From the NCBI GenBank assembly GCA_963716215.1, contig OY970298.1, positions 1,922,001-1,986,000 on the forward strand: DNA of 64,000 nt, read 5' to 3'. The position numbers and the translations under genes were made by a program. The stretch's first letter is position 1. Every line of letters begins with the position of its first letter. Shown here piece after piece: positions 35,006-43,219 of the stretch. The stretch comes from JACVRW01 sp963716215 (GTDB taxonomy: Bacteria > Actinomycetota > Thermoleophilia > Solirubrobacterales > Thermoleophilaceae). The notes under the pieces were generated by a model, which saw nothing but the letters and a program-made list of their open reading frames with translations, made no database searches and was not told the origin of the DNA.

Positions 35006-36054
35006 TCGCCGGCAGGGGCCAGTCGCCACCACAGCTCGGCGATTGCCAGGCCGAGCACGATGCCCAGCGCGCTCCAGCCGGCGCGCTGCAGCGCTACCGC
35101 GACCCCTTGGTAGTCGACCGCGCTGATCGTTAGCAGCGCCGTGGGCGTGAGGAGGACGACGAGCCAGAAGTAGCCGCGCGCATAGAGCGCGAACAGCCCG
35201 AACGCGGCGATGCCCTGACCGGCGACCATGACCCATTCCGCGCCGGTCGTGATCGCGATCAGGGCGATCAGTGCGGTCCCGACGAGCGTGCCGGCCCCGC
35301 GCTGCACCGCGCGCACGTCGCTCGCGTGCTCGTCGGGCTGCAGCACAGCCAACACCGTGAGCGCGACCCAGTAGCCATGCTCCAGGTCGAACAGCCCGGC
35401 GAGCAGGATCATCGCGGCGACGATCGACGCCAGCCGGACCGCATGTGCGCGCAGGAGCGCGTCCGCGGCGATCGCGCGGCGAAGCTGGTGGAGACCGCCC
35501 GCGAGCACTTTTCGCAGCGGCGCCGTCCCCCGTTGCGGCGGCCCGCCGGTGTGGGCGTAGGCCGCGCCCATGAGCACGACCCCGGCGAGCGATCCAAGCC
35601 CGAACCACAGCACGCGCTCCCCGACGTCGAGCGAGCCGGCGGGGATGCCGTTGGTGATCACGAAGATCGCGCCGATCACGAAGCCGGTCAGGCCCCCGTT
35701 GGGGCCGAACGTGCGCAGGAACGCGGCCAGCCCGACCACCGCAAACGCAGCGCCGACCGACCCCGCCACGCTCCCCTGGACCGCCGTGGCGACCGCGACC
35801 GAGACGCAGCAGGCCAGCGCGGCGCCGGTGCCCCAGCCCACGCGCTCGCGCAGAGCGCCCCGAGGGACCGCGAGCGCAGCGTTCAAGCCCCCGAAGCATG
35901 CGGTCACGCCGATCTCCGGCTCGCCGGTCGCCACGCCCAGCGCCAGCGGCGTACAGGTCGCTGCCGCGCCCGCGAGACCGGCCCGCAGGTCGATCCCGCG
36001 CCGCTCGACGCGGAACGCCTCCGTCCAGACCCCTCGCGGCCACGCGCTCGGCAC
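34969..36054 (-). CDS. FUSC-family membrane protein (aromatic acid exporter-like)
   Basis: A protein of about 361 residues with two sets of hydrophobic helices separated by a hydrophilic central stretch, as in FUSC/YccS-type proteins. YWVALTVLAVLQPDEHASDVRAVQRGAGTLVGTA is the characteristic second-repeat motif. GTG 36054 is preferred over TTG 36090 because of a purine-rich site upstream. Family members export aromatic or other small acids; the substrate is unknown here. Confidence 0.78.
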   Translation of the reverse strand: MPSAWPRGVWTEAFRVERRGIDLRAGLAGAAATCTPLALGVATGEPEIGVTACFGGLNAALAVPRGALRERVGWGTGAALACCVSVAVATAVQGSVAGSVGAAFAVVGLAAFLRTFGPNGGLTGFVIGAIFVITNGIPAGSLDVGERVLWFGLGSLAGVVLMGAAYAHTGGPPQRGTAPLRKVLAGGLHQLRRAIAADALLRAHAVRLASIVAAMILLAGLFDLEHGYWVALTVLAVLQPDEHASDVRAVQRGAGTLVGTALIALIAITTGAEWVMVAGQGIAAFGLFALYARGYFWLVVLLTPTALLTISAVDYQGVAVALQRAGWSALGIVLGLAIAELWWRLAPAGDQPASARRTAPG

Positions 36055-36130
36055 CCCCGCACTATCCCCCCGCGCCGAGCCCGTTGCCAAGCCGACACTG
36101 ATCGACTAACGACGACATACTGCGCTGGCG

Positions 36131-36532
36131 ATGACTGAGAACAACCTCGAAATCATCCGCCGCGGCTACGCGGCGCTGGCCGAGCAGGGGGTGGAGGGGG
36201 TGATCGCGTTCACCCACCCCGAGTTCGAGACCACGACCCCGTCCTCGCTTGCCTCCGAGCCGGATACGTACCGGGGCCACGAGGGGGTCCGCCGGTATTG
36301 GGGTTCGTTCGGCGATGCCATGGACGAGCTCTACTTCGAGGGTCTGGAGTTCATGGCGGTCGGTGAGAAAGTGGTCGTGGAGACGAAGCTCCACGCACGC
36401 GGGCGGACGACCGGCATCGAGACCGCGCAGCGCGCCTTTCTGGTTTGGACCCTCCGCGACGGCCTGGTGACGAGACTGGACACGTTCCCCGAGCGGGAAC
36501 AGGCGCTCGAAGCCGCGGGGCTTCCCCGCTAG
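36131..36532 (+). CDS. SnoaL/NTF2-like protein
   Basis: A 133-residue NTF2-fold protein: NLEIIRRGYAALAEQGVEGVI, YRGHEGVRRYWGSF and the terminal RDGLVTRLDTFPEREQALEAAGL typical of SnoaL-like domains. No catalytic residue can be assigned. It is divergent from FUSC and its stop shares CTAG with the TetR gene. Confidence 0.82.
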   Translation: MTENNLEIIRRGYAALAEQGVEGVIAFTHPEFETTTPSSLASEPDTYRGHEGVRRYWGSFGDAMDELYFEGLEFMAVGEKVVVETKLHARGRTTGIETAQRAFLVWTLRDGLVTRLDTFPEREQALEAAGLPR

Positions 36533-37119
36533 GAGGCGCTGGCCCCGGCGAGCGTGGTCATGAGGCCGACCGCCTCGGACCGCGCGATGTCGCCGCTGCC
36601 CACGAGCGACTGCCAGGTGGCGAACTCGACCGCGTGTCGGATCGAGGCGTCGAGGATGCGCTTGCGGCGCCCGCGGAGGCCCCAGCCGGCCGACAGGGCG
36701 GCGGCGCAGCGGTCGACGTAGTCGGAGAACGGCTGGATGGCAGCCTCGATCGCCTCGACCAGCTCGCGGTCGCGCAGGATTCGTGTCCACATCTCGCCGG
36801 TCTCGTCATACCACCCGTAGAGCTCGTCGAGGCCCGTGGCCAGGCGTTCGCGCGGGTCCTCGATCTGGCTCCAGGCATCGGGGTCCGGCCACGGGTGGAG
36901 GGCGGCGAAGTGCCCCGAGCACGAGGCGAACAGGTCGGCGTCGGTGGGGAAGTGGCTATAGACGGTGTGGCGCTGGACGCCAGCCCGTTCGGCTACGGCT
37001 GTGACCGTGGTGCGGGCGGGGCCAACGGTCCCGTGCAGGTCCATCGCGGCCAGGGTGATCCGCTGGTGTGTCTCCGCCATCGCATCGGCGCGTTGCTTGA
37101 GCTGGTACTTGCGGGCCAT
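36529..37119 (-). CDS. TetR-family transcriptional regulator
   Basis: A 196-residue repressor with an N-terminal helix-turn-helix (TVTAVAERAGVQRHTVYSHFPT) and an all-helical ligand domain. ATG 37119 gives the normal spacing to the DNA-binding helices; the frame extends upstream without support. It is divergent from the cupin gene by 109 bases, so it probably controls that gene and itself. Confidence 0.85.
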   Translation of the reverse strand: MARKYQLKQRADAMAETHQRITLAAMDLHGTVGPARTTVTAVAERAGVQRHTVYSHFPTDADLFASCSGHFAALHPWPDPDAWSQIEDPRERLATGLDELYGWYDETGEMWTRILRDRELVEAIEAAIQPFSDYVDRCAAALSAGWGLRGRRKRILDASIRHAVEFATWQSLVGSGDIARSEAVGLMTTLAGASAS

Positions 37120-37154
37120 GTCTATTTCAGGATACACGAATGTGCAGCGAACCC

Positions 37155-37183
37155 TTGACATCGATGAACAGTGGCTGTACCGT
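37155..37183 (+). promoter_or_regulatory. Promoter of the cupin gene
   Basis: TTGACA (37155-37160), a 17-base spacer and TACCGT (37178-37183), followed by a 45-base leader and the AAAGGAGG ribosome site at 37213-37220. It lies in the space divergent from the TetR gene. Confidence 0.55.
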
Positions 37184-37228
37184 CGCATTTCACAACACAC
37201 CGCTGTTCTCTCAAAGGAGGCTCGCCAA

Positions 37229-37657
37229 ATGCTCACCGTCAACACCAACACGCTGAATCTGATCGAGACCTGGCTCGACAGCGATCCCGAGCGCGCTCGC
37301 GTGAACGTCAACTTCCCGCTGAACAGGGCGGCCGGCACAGAGGGTGGAGCCGTCGTCTACTTCGAGCTCGAGCCGGGCAAGGGCGTGGGCCGTCACACCG
37401 ACAGCCCCGAGGAGATCCTCTACATCGTTGCCGGCACCGCCGAGGCCGAGGTCGGCGACGAGGTTGGCGTGGTGACCGCCGGCGAGCTCGCGGTCATCCC
37501 GGCGATGGCACCGCACGCCGTGAGGAACATCGGCGACGACACCCTGAAGGTCGTCGGCTTCTTCTGCGAGGCCGACGTGACGTCGACGTTCGACGAGCCG
37601 ATCCAGCCGATCGGCCAGTCGGTCCTGACCATGGAGCCGGTCCCGGTCCCCGCCTGA
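37229..37657 (+). CDS. Cupin-domain protein
   Basis: A 142-residue small beta-barrel. Cupin motif 1 appears as GKGVGRHTDSPEEILYIVAG and motif 2 as GELAVIPAMAPHAVRNIG, so likely metal ligands are His, Glu and His. The strong ribosome site AAAGGAGG precedes ATG 37229. Single-domain cupins can be isomerases, dioxygenases or sugar binders; the function here is unknown. TetR control is suggested by the divergent neighbour. Confidence 0.83.
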   Translation: MLTVNTNTLNLIETWLDSDPERARVNVNFPLNRAAGTEGGAVVYFELEPGKGVGRHTDSPEEILYIVAGTAEAEVGDEVGVVTAGELAVIPAMAPHAVRNIGDDTLKVVGFFCEADVTSTFDEPIQPIGQSVLTMEPVPVPA

Positions 37658-37690
37658 CGGTGGGTCCCAGCGCGCGGCGGCCGGCCATGG

Positions 37691-38908
37691 CTAGGCCGCC
37701 GCGCGCTCCATGATCCGTCCGGTGTTCTCGGGGCCGAAGAACTCGGGCGCCGGGAGGGTGGCGGCCATGACGCTCACGAAGTCGTCCATCGCGTCCTGGT
37801 TGTCCTGCATCGAGGCGATCAGCTGCTGCAGGTCGGGCGGAGGCGGCTCGAGCTTCGCGAAGTCGCAGGTGAGCTCGTAGAGCGGCAGCGCCCGCTCGTC
37901 GCGCTCCCGCTGGTAGTCGGCGAGGGCCTGCTCGTAGGGCCGGCGTCCCGCGAAGCACTCATCCAGGGCAGACGCCAGCAGCTCGGCGTCGCGGAAGGCG
38001 TCGCTGATACCGAAGCCCGTGATCGGGTGCTTGTGGTGGCCGGCGTCGCCGACGAGCGCCCAGCCGGGCCCGTAGGGCTGGCGGAAGAAGCCCGGCAGGT
38101 TGCCCGAGCCCATGAAGCGCGTCTCACGAGTGGCGGCGTGGATTCGCTCGGCGAACTCGGGGACCAGGTCGAAGGAGCGCATGAAGGTGCCCTCGACGTC
38201 CTTGCGGTTGGCCGCGAACTCCTCCTGGTGCCAGCCCTGCACCACGCAGGTGAGGCCGTCGTGCGTCGGGCTGATCGCCCAGCCGCGGCCGTGCTCGGCG
38301 CGGTCGCAGTTCGTGAACCGATCGACGGGGAGGCCGCTCCAGTACGCGTAGTACAGCGGGGTGAGGCGAGGCACCTCGTGGTATCGCCTGGGCTGCACGG
38401 CCTTGGCCACGAGCGAGTGCATTCCGTCGGCTCCGATCACCACGCTCGCGCGCTCGGTCACGCGCGCGCCGCCCCTGGCGTGGCCGCCGATGCCGCTCAC
38501 GCGTCCGTCGTCGAACAGGACCTCGTCCACGGAGAAGCCCTCCCGTAGCTCCGCGCCCGCCGCCACGGCGGCGTCCACCAGCAGCGCGTCGAGCACTGTG
38601 CGACGGGGCGCGAATGCGCGTGCCTCGCCGCCCACCGCACGCGGCGACCCGGACACCTGCAGCGGGCCGAGGTCGAACTCGTAGGTGGTCACGGGTGGGC
38701 AGCCGCTGGCCTCGAGCCGCTCGAGGATGCCCCAGCGCCCCAGCGCCTCAATGGCTGGCGGGTGGAGGAAGTGGGTGGACAGCGTGTCGCTGGGAAACGT
38801 GGCCTTGTCCACCAGCAGCACGCGGTAACCGGCGCGGGCCAGCAACATTGCCGTCGGCGATCCCCCGCAGCGCGCGCCGATCACGATTGCGTCGAATTCG
38901 TTGGTCAT
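37691..38908 (-). CDS. FAD-dependent monooxygenase (p-hydroxybenzoate hydroxylase fold)
   Basis: A 405-residue flavoprotein. FAD-binding VIGARCGGSPTAMLLARAG at the N-terminus (with Arg-Cys-Gly-Gly instead of the usual second Gly pattern), the DG motif VVIGADGMHS (about 158) and the GD motif WALVGDAGHHKHPITGFGIS (about 285) are all present. It would hydroxylate an aromatic or epoxidise a polyprenyl-type substrate. An inverted repeat lies 70-90 bases upstream, after the LuxR-type gene. Confidence 0.88.
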   Translation of the reverse strand: MTNEFDAIVIGARCGGSPTAMLLARAGYRVLLVDKATFPSDTLSTHFLHPPAIEALGRWGILERLEASGCPPVTTYEFDLGPLQVSGSPRAVGGEARAFAPRRTVLDALLVDAAVAAGAELREGFSVDEVLFDDGRVSGIGGHARGGARVTERASVVIGADGMHSLVAKAVQPRRYHEVPRLTPLYYAYWSGLPVDRFTNCDRAEHGRGWAISPTHDGLTCVVQGWHQEEFAANRKDVEGTFMRSFDLVPEFAERIHAATRETRFMGSGNLPGFFRQPYGPGWALVGDAGHHKHPITGFGISDAFRDAELLASALDECFAGRRPYEQALADYQRERDERALPLYELTCDFAKLEPPPPDLQQLIASMQDNQDAMDDFVSVMAATLPAPEFFGPENTGRIMERAAA

Positions 38909-38977
38909 TGGGGGCGACGGTAGGCGCGCCCAAGGGGGCGCGCATCGCCCGGATCAACCAACTTGGTCGACGCCCGA

Positions 38978-38997
38978 CGTGGTCAATTTTGACCACG
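38978..38997. promoter_or_regulatory. Perfect 9-bp-arm inverted repeat between the LuxR-type and monooxygenase genes
   Basis: CGTGGTCAATTTTGACCACG: 9-bp arms around TT. It lies 9 bases beyond the LuxR-type gene stop and 70 bases before the monooxygenase start. An AT-rich centre without a long loop favours an operator over a terminator. A weaker CCAACTTGG element sits next to it at 38958-38966. Confidence 0.5.
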
Positions 38998-39006
38998 CCT
39001 CGCTGC

Positions 39007-40647
39007 TCAGACCAGGTGGTGCTCGAACGCGAACGCGCTCGCGGCGGTGCGGGAGGACACGTGGAGCTTGGCGAAGATGTTCTGCAGGTGGCGGGCGGCG
39101 GTGTGCTCGCTGATCGTCAGCTCCGCGGCGATCTCGCGGTTGCTCTTGCCGGTCGCCACCAGGCGCAGCACCTCGAGCTCGCGCGCCGTCAGGCCTCCCG
39201 TGTCGCCGGGCTCGGGTGGTTCGGTGAGCGAGCCGAGTGCCGCCAGGTCGGGGGCCGCTCCAAGCATCGTGAGTGCCTCCTCTGCGGCTTCCAGTTCGAG
39301 CGCGGCCGTGTCGTCGTCACCCAGTCCCCGGCAGGCCCGGCCCACCAGCACTCGGGCACGCGCGGCCTCGTAGGGGGCCGTGAGCTCCTCCCACAGGTGC
39401 CAGGCGCGGCGCGTCGCGGCGAGCGCGGCGTCCGCGTCTCCTTCGGCGAGCCGCAGTGCGCCCTCCGCCTGAGCCGCCGCGGCCTCGAGCACCTCGCTCT
39501 CGTGACGACCGGCGATCTCCTCGAGCTCGCGACAGGCCACCCGGGCAGTCTCCACGTCGTCGTCCGCAAGCGTGATCTCCACGTACGCGGGCAGCAGCGC
39601 TCCCCGCTTCAGCGGCTGCGTTGCCTCGCCGAGGGCCCGGCGGATCGAAGCCGCCGCGGCCCCGACGTTGCCCTGCATGAGCCGTAACAGCGCCAGACCG
39701 GGCTGCGGCTCGCGCCCGAGCCGGCTGGCTTCGCGGTATGCGTCCTCGGCCGCGTCGAAGGAGCCCGTCAGGCGCAGCAACTCGCCCTGCTGGTAGGCGG
39801 CCGCGCCCATCGCTCGCTGGTTGACGACGCCGCCACCCAAGCGCCCCGCGACCCGGCGCAGCTCGCCCAGCGCGTCCTCCCAGGCGCCCCCGAGCGTCAT
39901 CAGCTCGGCGCGGTGCACATGGCAGATGCCGGTGTGGGCGACCATGTCGGGCTGCTGCTCGCACCAGCGTGAGAGAGCGGCCGTCCACTCGCGCGCACGG
40001 CGCAGCTCGTGCGTGTCCTGACAGAAGCTGATCGTGTTGCAGTACACGAGGCCCGCTGCGATCGGCGACAGCTCCCCCGACGTCACCGACACCATCGTCT
40101 CGTCCACCAGCCGCCGGCCCTCGTCGGTGCGCCCCAGACTCAGAAGCGCGCAGCCCTGATCCATCCGCGCGAACGCGGCCAGGTCGCGGTCGCCGCAGCG
40201 CTCGCCGATCGCGGCCGCCTCGGAGGCGGTGGCGTATACGGCCTCGTAGTCGCGGACCGCCATCTGCTCGACGCACAGCGCGGTGAGCACATAGCCGCGC
40301 TCGGCACAGTCGCGGCCCTCGCTGTCCACCAGCCGCTGCGCGCGGGCGAACCAGCCCGTCGCGGGGGCCGTCTCCCCGCGCAGGAACAGCGTGAGGCCGA
40401 TCCAGAAGGCGCAGCGCGCGGCCGGCAGCACCTGGCCGGCGTCGAGGTGTGCGCGGTGGGCGCGCTCCAGAGTCGCCACGTATTCGTCGTCGCGGCCCAG
40501 CATGTAGGCCGAGCGGGCCAGCAGCTCGAGGTCGTCCGCGCCGAGGGGCGTGGCGCGGTCGGCTTCCGAGAGCGCCTCGTGGGCGTGGACCCACGCGCGC
40601 TCCGCATAGGACTCGCGGCCTCGCTCGATGGCAGCGGTCACGGTCAC
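39007..40647 (-). CDS. LuxR-type regulator with tetratricopeptide-like sensor region
   Basis: A 546-residue protein. Residues 1-460 form a long alpha-alpha repeat array (TPR-like, as in MalT-type proteins) without an obvious N-terminal ATPase. The C-terminal GerE helix-turn-helix is clear: GLTARELEVLRLVATGKSNREIA, then SEHTAARHLQNIFAKLHVSSRT. Lack of the nucleotide-binding domain makes it a short relative of the LAL/MalT class. It lies directly upstream of the monooxygenase gene on the same strand and may activate it. Confidence 0.85.
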   Translation of the reverse strand: MTVTAAIERGRESYAERAWVHAHEALSEADRATPLGADDLELLARSAYMLGRDDEYVATLERAHRAHLDAGQVLPAARCAFWIGLTLFLRGETAPATGWFARAQRLVDSEGRDCAERGYVLTALCVEQMAVRDYEAVYATASEAAAIGERCGDRDLAAFARMDQGCALLSLGRTDEGRRLVDETMVSVTSGELSPIAAGLVYCNTISFCQDTHELRRAREWTAALSRWCEQQPDMVAHTGICHVHRAELMTLGGAWEDALGELRRVAGRLGGGVVNQRAMGAAAYQQGELLRLTGSFDAAEDAYREASRLGREPQPGLALLRLMQGNVGAAAASIRRALGEATQPLKRGALLPAYVEITLADDDVETARVACRELEEIAGRHESEVLEAAAAQAEGALRLAEGDADAALAATRRAWHLWEELTAPYEAARARVLVGRACRGLGDDDTAALELEAAEEALTMLGAAPDLAALGSLTEPPEPGDTGGLTARELEVLRLVATGKSNREIAAELTISEHTAARHLQNIFAKLHVSSRTAASAFAFEHHLV

Positions 40648-40656
40648 GCTCCGTAT

Positions 40657-41076
40657 TTAAGACGCCGACAGGAGCCCGAGCTGCTGGAGCAGGCCGAGGT
40701 CGTCCCGCGTGCCCCAGTGCTCGACGATCTTGCCGTCGGCAATCCGCCAGCTGTAGGCGTGTTGGACGGCGAACCGCCTCCCGGTCGGCTCCGAGCCCAT
40801 GAGCGGGCCGGTGTGCCGACCGCTCATGGTCACCCGGTGGGCGACCCGGTCGCCTTCGGCGAGCTCCTCCTCGATCTGGAAGCGGAGACCGCCGAAGGTG
40901 GCGTGGAGCGACCCCACGATCTCCTTCACGCTGTCCGGCCCAGTCGGCAGGTCAGGGTGGTTCGGGGCATGGTCGACGAAATCCGGATGGATCAGCTCGT
41001 CGGCGAGCTCCACCCTGCCGTGGGTGTAGATCTCGTCGAGCGCGCGGCGGACGAGCCGCTTGTTCTCCTTCGACAT
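40657..41076 (-). CDS. SnoaL-like ester cyclase family protein
   Basis: A 139-residue NTF2-fold protein starting at ATG 41076. The HPDFVDHAPNHPD and WRIADGKIVEHWGTRDDLGLLQQLG blocks match the SnoaL-like polyketide cyclase/ester cyclase family. The enzymatic role is unknown. It is divergent from the ArsR-AHSA1 gene across 53 bases that carry the operator at 41100-41115, so it may be controlled by that regulator. Confidence 0.83.
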   Translation of the reverse strand: MSKENKRLVRRALDEIYTHGRVELADELIHPDFVDHAPNHPDLPTGPDSVKEIVGSLHATFGGLRFQIEEELAEGDRVAHRVTMSGRHTGPLMGSEPTGRRFAVQHAYSWRIADGKIVEHWGTRDDLGLLQQLGLLSAS

Positions 41077-41092
41077 GTGTTCAGCGTACGAC

Positions 41093-41122
41093 TTGACATG
41101 TGACCTTTTGGTCACCTATCCT
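41093..41122 (+). promoter_or_regulatory. Promoter with an embedded operator for the ArsR-AHSA1 gene
   Basis: TTGACA (41093-41098) and TATCCT (41117-41122) are 18 bases apart. The perfect inverted repeat GTGACC-TTTT-GGTCAC (41100-41115) fills the spacer, so a bound regulator would exclude RNA polymerase. Leader is short: ATG lies at 41130. Confidence 0.65.
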
Positions 41123-41129
41123 CTTGCGC

Positions 41130-41948
41130 ATGGACGAGGTGTTCAAAGCGCTCGCCGACCCAACGCGCCGCAGCCTCCTCGACGAGCTGTTCAAGCTCGA
41201 CGGGCAGACGCTGAGCGCGCTGGAGAGGCGTTTGCCGATGACGCGCTTCGGCGTGATGAAGCACCTGCGGGTACTCGAGGAGGCCAGGCTCGTGACCACG
41301 CGCAAGCGCGGGCGCGAAAAGCTCCACTTCCTGAACCCCGTCCCGATCCGGCTCGTCCACGACCGGTGGGTGAGCAAGTACGCCGAGCCTTGGGCCGCGA
41401 CTCTCACGGGCCTGAAGCGACAACTCGAGGAGGAAACGATGGAAGCAGTCGACGTGCCGCACCGCATCGCACTCAGCCCGAGCCCCGACGGGGAAGGGTC
41501 GATGGCGGTCTTCGAGATCTACATCAAGACCACGCCGGAGCGCCTATGGGACGCGATCACCGATCCCAAGCTCAGGGCCAAGTACAGCTTCGGCGTGGAG
41601 ACGCATTCGGACTGGACGCCTGGGTCGGGCTACCAGGCTGGCGTCCCGGGGGTGGTGGACATCGCAGCCGGCGAAAACCTGGAGGTCGATCCCCCGCACC
41701 GGCTCGTCCAGACCTTCAACGCCCTCTGGAGCGACGACGTCAAGGCCGCCGGTACCTCGAGGGTCACATGGGAGATCCATCAGGTCGGTGACTCGTGCCA
41801 GCTGACGGTGATCCACGACCGGCTCCCCGAGGGTGCCAACCCGGAGCTCTACGGTGGCTGGCCGATGATCCTCTCGGGCCTGAAGACGCTGCTCGAGACC
41901 GGCGAGTCGCTCACCACGCCCGGCTCGCTGAGGTATTCGCAGTCCTAG
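41130..41948 (+). CDS. ArsR regulator fused to an AHSA1/SRPBCC domain
   Basis: A 272-residue two-domain protein. Residues 1-100 are a winged helix (FKALADPTRRSLLDELF, RFGVMKHLRVLEEARLV). Residues 125-265 form an AHSA1-type ligand-binding barrel (FEIYIKTTPERLWDAITDPKLRAKY). In many actinobacteria these are two adjacent genes, so the fusion joins sensor and DNA-binding parts. The palindrome inside its promoter suggests autoregulation. Its stop shares CTAG with the VOC gene. Confidence 0.88.
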   Translation: MDEVFKALADPTRRSLLDELFKLDGQTLSALERRLPMTRFGVMKHLRVLEEARLVTTRKRGREKLHFLNPVPIRLVHDRWVSKYAEPWAATLTGLKRQLEEETMEAVDVPHRIALSPSPDGEGSMAVFEIYIKTTPERLWDAITDPKLRAKYSFGVETHSDWTPGSGYQAGVPGVVDIAAGENLEVDPPHRLVQTFNALWSDDVKAAGTSRVTWEIHQVGDSCQLTVIHDRLPEGANPELYGGWPMILSGLKTLLETGESLTTPGSLRYSQS

Positions 41949-42325
41949 CCTGCCTGACCCTGGTCGAGCTGAGGCGGCGGTGCGAACTGCATCAGCTCGA
42001 CCAGGTTGCCGGCCGGGTCCCGCGCGAACGAGCGGGGCGAGCCCCAGTACTCCTCGTGCTCGTCGACCTGATGGCCGGCGTCGCGAAGGCGCGTCTGCGC
42101 GGCCTCGTAGTCATCGCCCATGGGCACCGCGGCGTGCCCCGCATTCATGTGCGAGGTCTGCGGCAGTTGGAGCAGGTGGAACTGGTGGCCGTCGCGCTCG
42201 AGCCAGGTAACGAAGTGGGCAAGCTTGTCGGGCGCCGTGACGCGCTTGAACCCGAGCAGCTCGTAGAACTCGACGCAGGCGTCGAGCTGGTCCGGCCTGA
42301 CTTCGAACGACACGTGTTGGATCAA
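41945..42325 (-). CDS. VOC-family (glyoxalase/dioxygenase-fold) protein
   Basis: A 126-residue protein with the paired beta-alpha-beta fold: HVSFEVRPDQLDACVEFYELLGF at the N-terminus and FARDPAGNLVELMQF at the C-terminus. His and Glu of these blocks are the usual metal ligands. The function may be glyoxalase-like or binding of a small toxic compound. Its start overlaps the aldo/keto reductase stop as ATGA, so they are coupled. Confidence 0.85.
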   Translation of the reverse strand: MIQHVSFEVRPDQLDACVEFYELLGFKRVTAPDKLAHFVTWLERDGHQFHLLQLPQTSHMNAGHAAVPMGDDYEAAQTRLRDAGHQVDEHEEYWGSPRSFARDPAGNLVELMQFAPPPQLDQGQAG

Positions 42326-43014
42326 ATGCTCGCCCTCACCGCGAGGTTCTCGCGCAGGTGGTGGATCGACAGGGTGCCCGGGATCGGCAGGATCACCGGC
42401 GAGCGTCGCAGCAGCCAGGCGAGCTTGACGCCCGGGAGGCCGTCCCCGCGCAACGGGAAGTACGGCACGAACCCGATTCCTTCGCGCTCGCAGTAGTCGA
42501 CGACGTCGTCGTGTCCGCGCTCGGCGAGGTTGTAGCGGTTCTGCACTGCGGCGATCGGCACGACCGCGCGGGCCCGCTCGATCTGCTCCACGCTCACGTC
42601 GGAGATCCCCACATGACGAATCGCGCCGCGGTCGACGTAGCCCTTGATCGCCCCCAAGCTCTCCTCGAGCGGCGTCTCCGGATCGACCCGATGCAGGTAG
42701 TAGAGGCCGATCGCCTCGGTGCGCAGGGAAGCCAGGCTCTGCTCGATCTGGCCAGCGAGCACGTCCGGGCGACCGTGGCCCGGCTCGTACCCACCCTTGG
42801 TGGCGACCAGAACGTCCTCGCGGGCGCCGCCCAGCGCGGCGCCGATCGCACGCTCGCTGTCACCCCCGCTGTAGGAATGTGCGGTGTCGAGATGGCTGAC
42901 CCCTGCCTCCACGGCCTGCCGAATGAAGTCCTCGTGCTCGGACGCCGTCGTAAGACGGTTGGTCCCAAGACCGATGCGAGAGACCTCAACATCTGCCAAC
43001 CGAAAACTCGTCAT
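42322..43014 (-). CDS. Aldo/keto reductase, short form
   Basis: A 230-residue NADPH-dependent reductase. Catalytic residues are visible: Asp in HLDTAHSY (about 45), Tyr four residues on, Lys in VATKGG (about 76) and His in YYLHRVDP (about 110). It is shorter than the usual 280-330 residues; the region after strand 6 is compressed and the end LPIPGTLSIHHLRENL is typical. ATG 43014 is used. Confidence 0.85.
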   Translation of the reverse strand: MTSFRLADVEVSRIGLGTNRLTTASEHEDFIRQAVEAGVSHLDTAHSYSGGDSERAIGAALGGAREDVLVATKGGYEPGHGRPDVLAGQIEQSLASLRTEAIGLYYLHRVDPETPLEESLGAIKGYVDRGAIRHVGISDVSVEQIERARAVVPIAAVQNRYNLAERGHDDVVDYCEREGIGFVPYFPLRGDGLPGVKLAWLLRRSPVILPIPGTLSIHHLRENLAVRASI

Positions 43015-43068
43015 CGAGACCAAGGCTAAGGGGCAGTTCGCGCGATCGGCACCGACCCCGCCAACAAA

Positions 43069-43181
43069 GGGGACGCGGTCGTCGGCCGGCCGCAGACCGT
43101 GGCGGAGTCGAGCCGAAGGCGAGCGACGGGAGCGAGCGCAGCGAGTGACCAGGTCTGCGGACGGGCGATGACCGCGTCCCC
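43069..43181. terminator. Long imperfect inverted repeat between operon end and aldo/keto reductase gene
   Basis: The 30 bases 43069-43098 match the reverse complement of 43152-43181 at 27 positions (GGGGACGCGGTC outermost), enclosing 53 bases rich in GAGCGAGCG-like steps. It lies 39 bases beyond the flavoprotein operon stop at 43220. It is likely an intrinsic terminator or a repeat-family hairpin; no gene is supported in 43015-43219. Confidence 0.5.
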
Positions 43182-43219
43182 GCTGCCGCGCGGCGGGAAA
43201 GCTAGCTCGAACAAGATGC

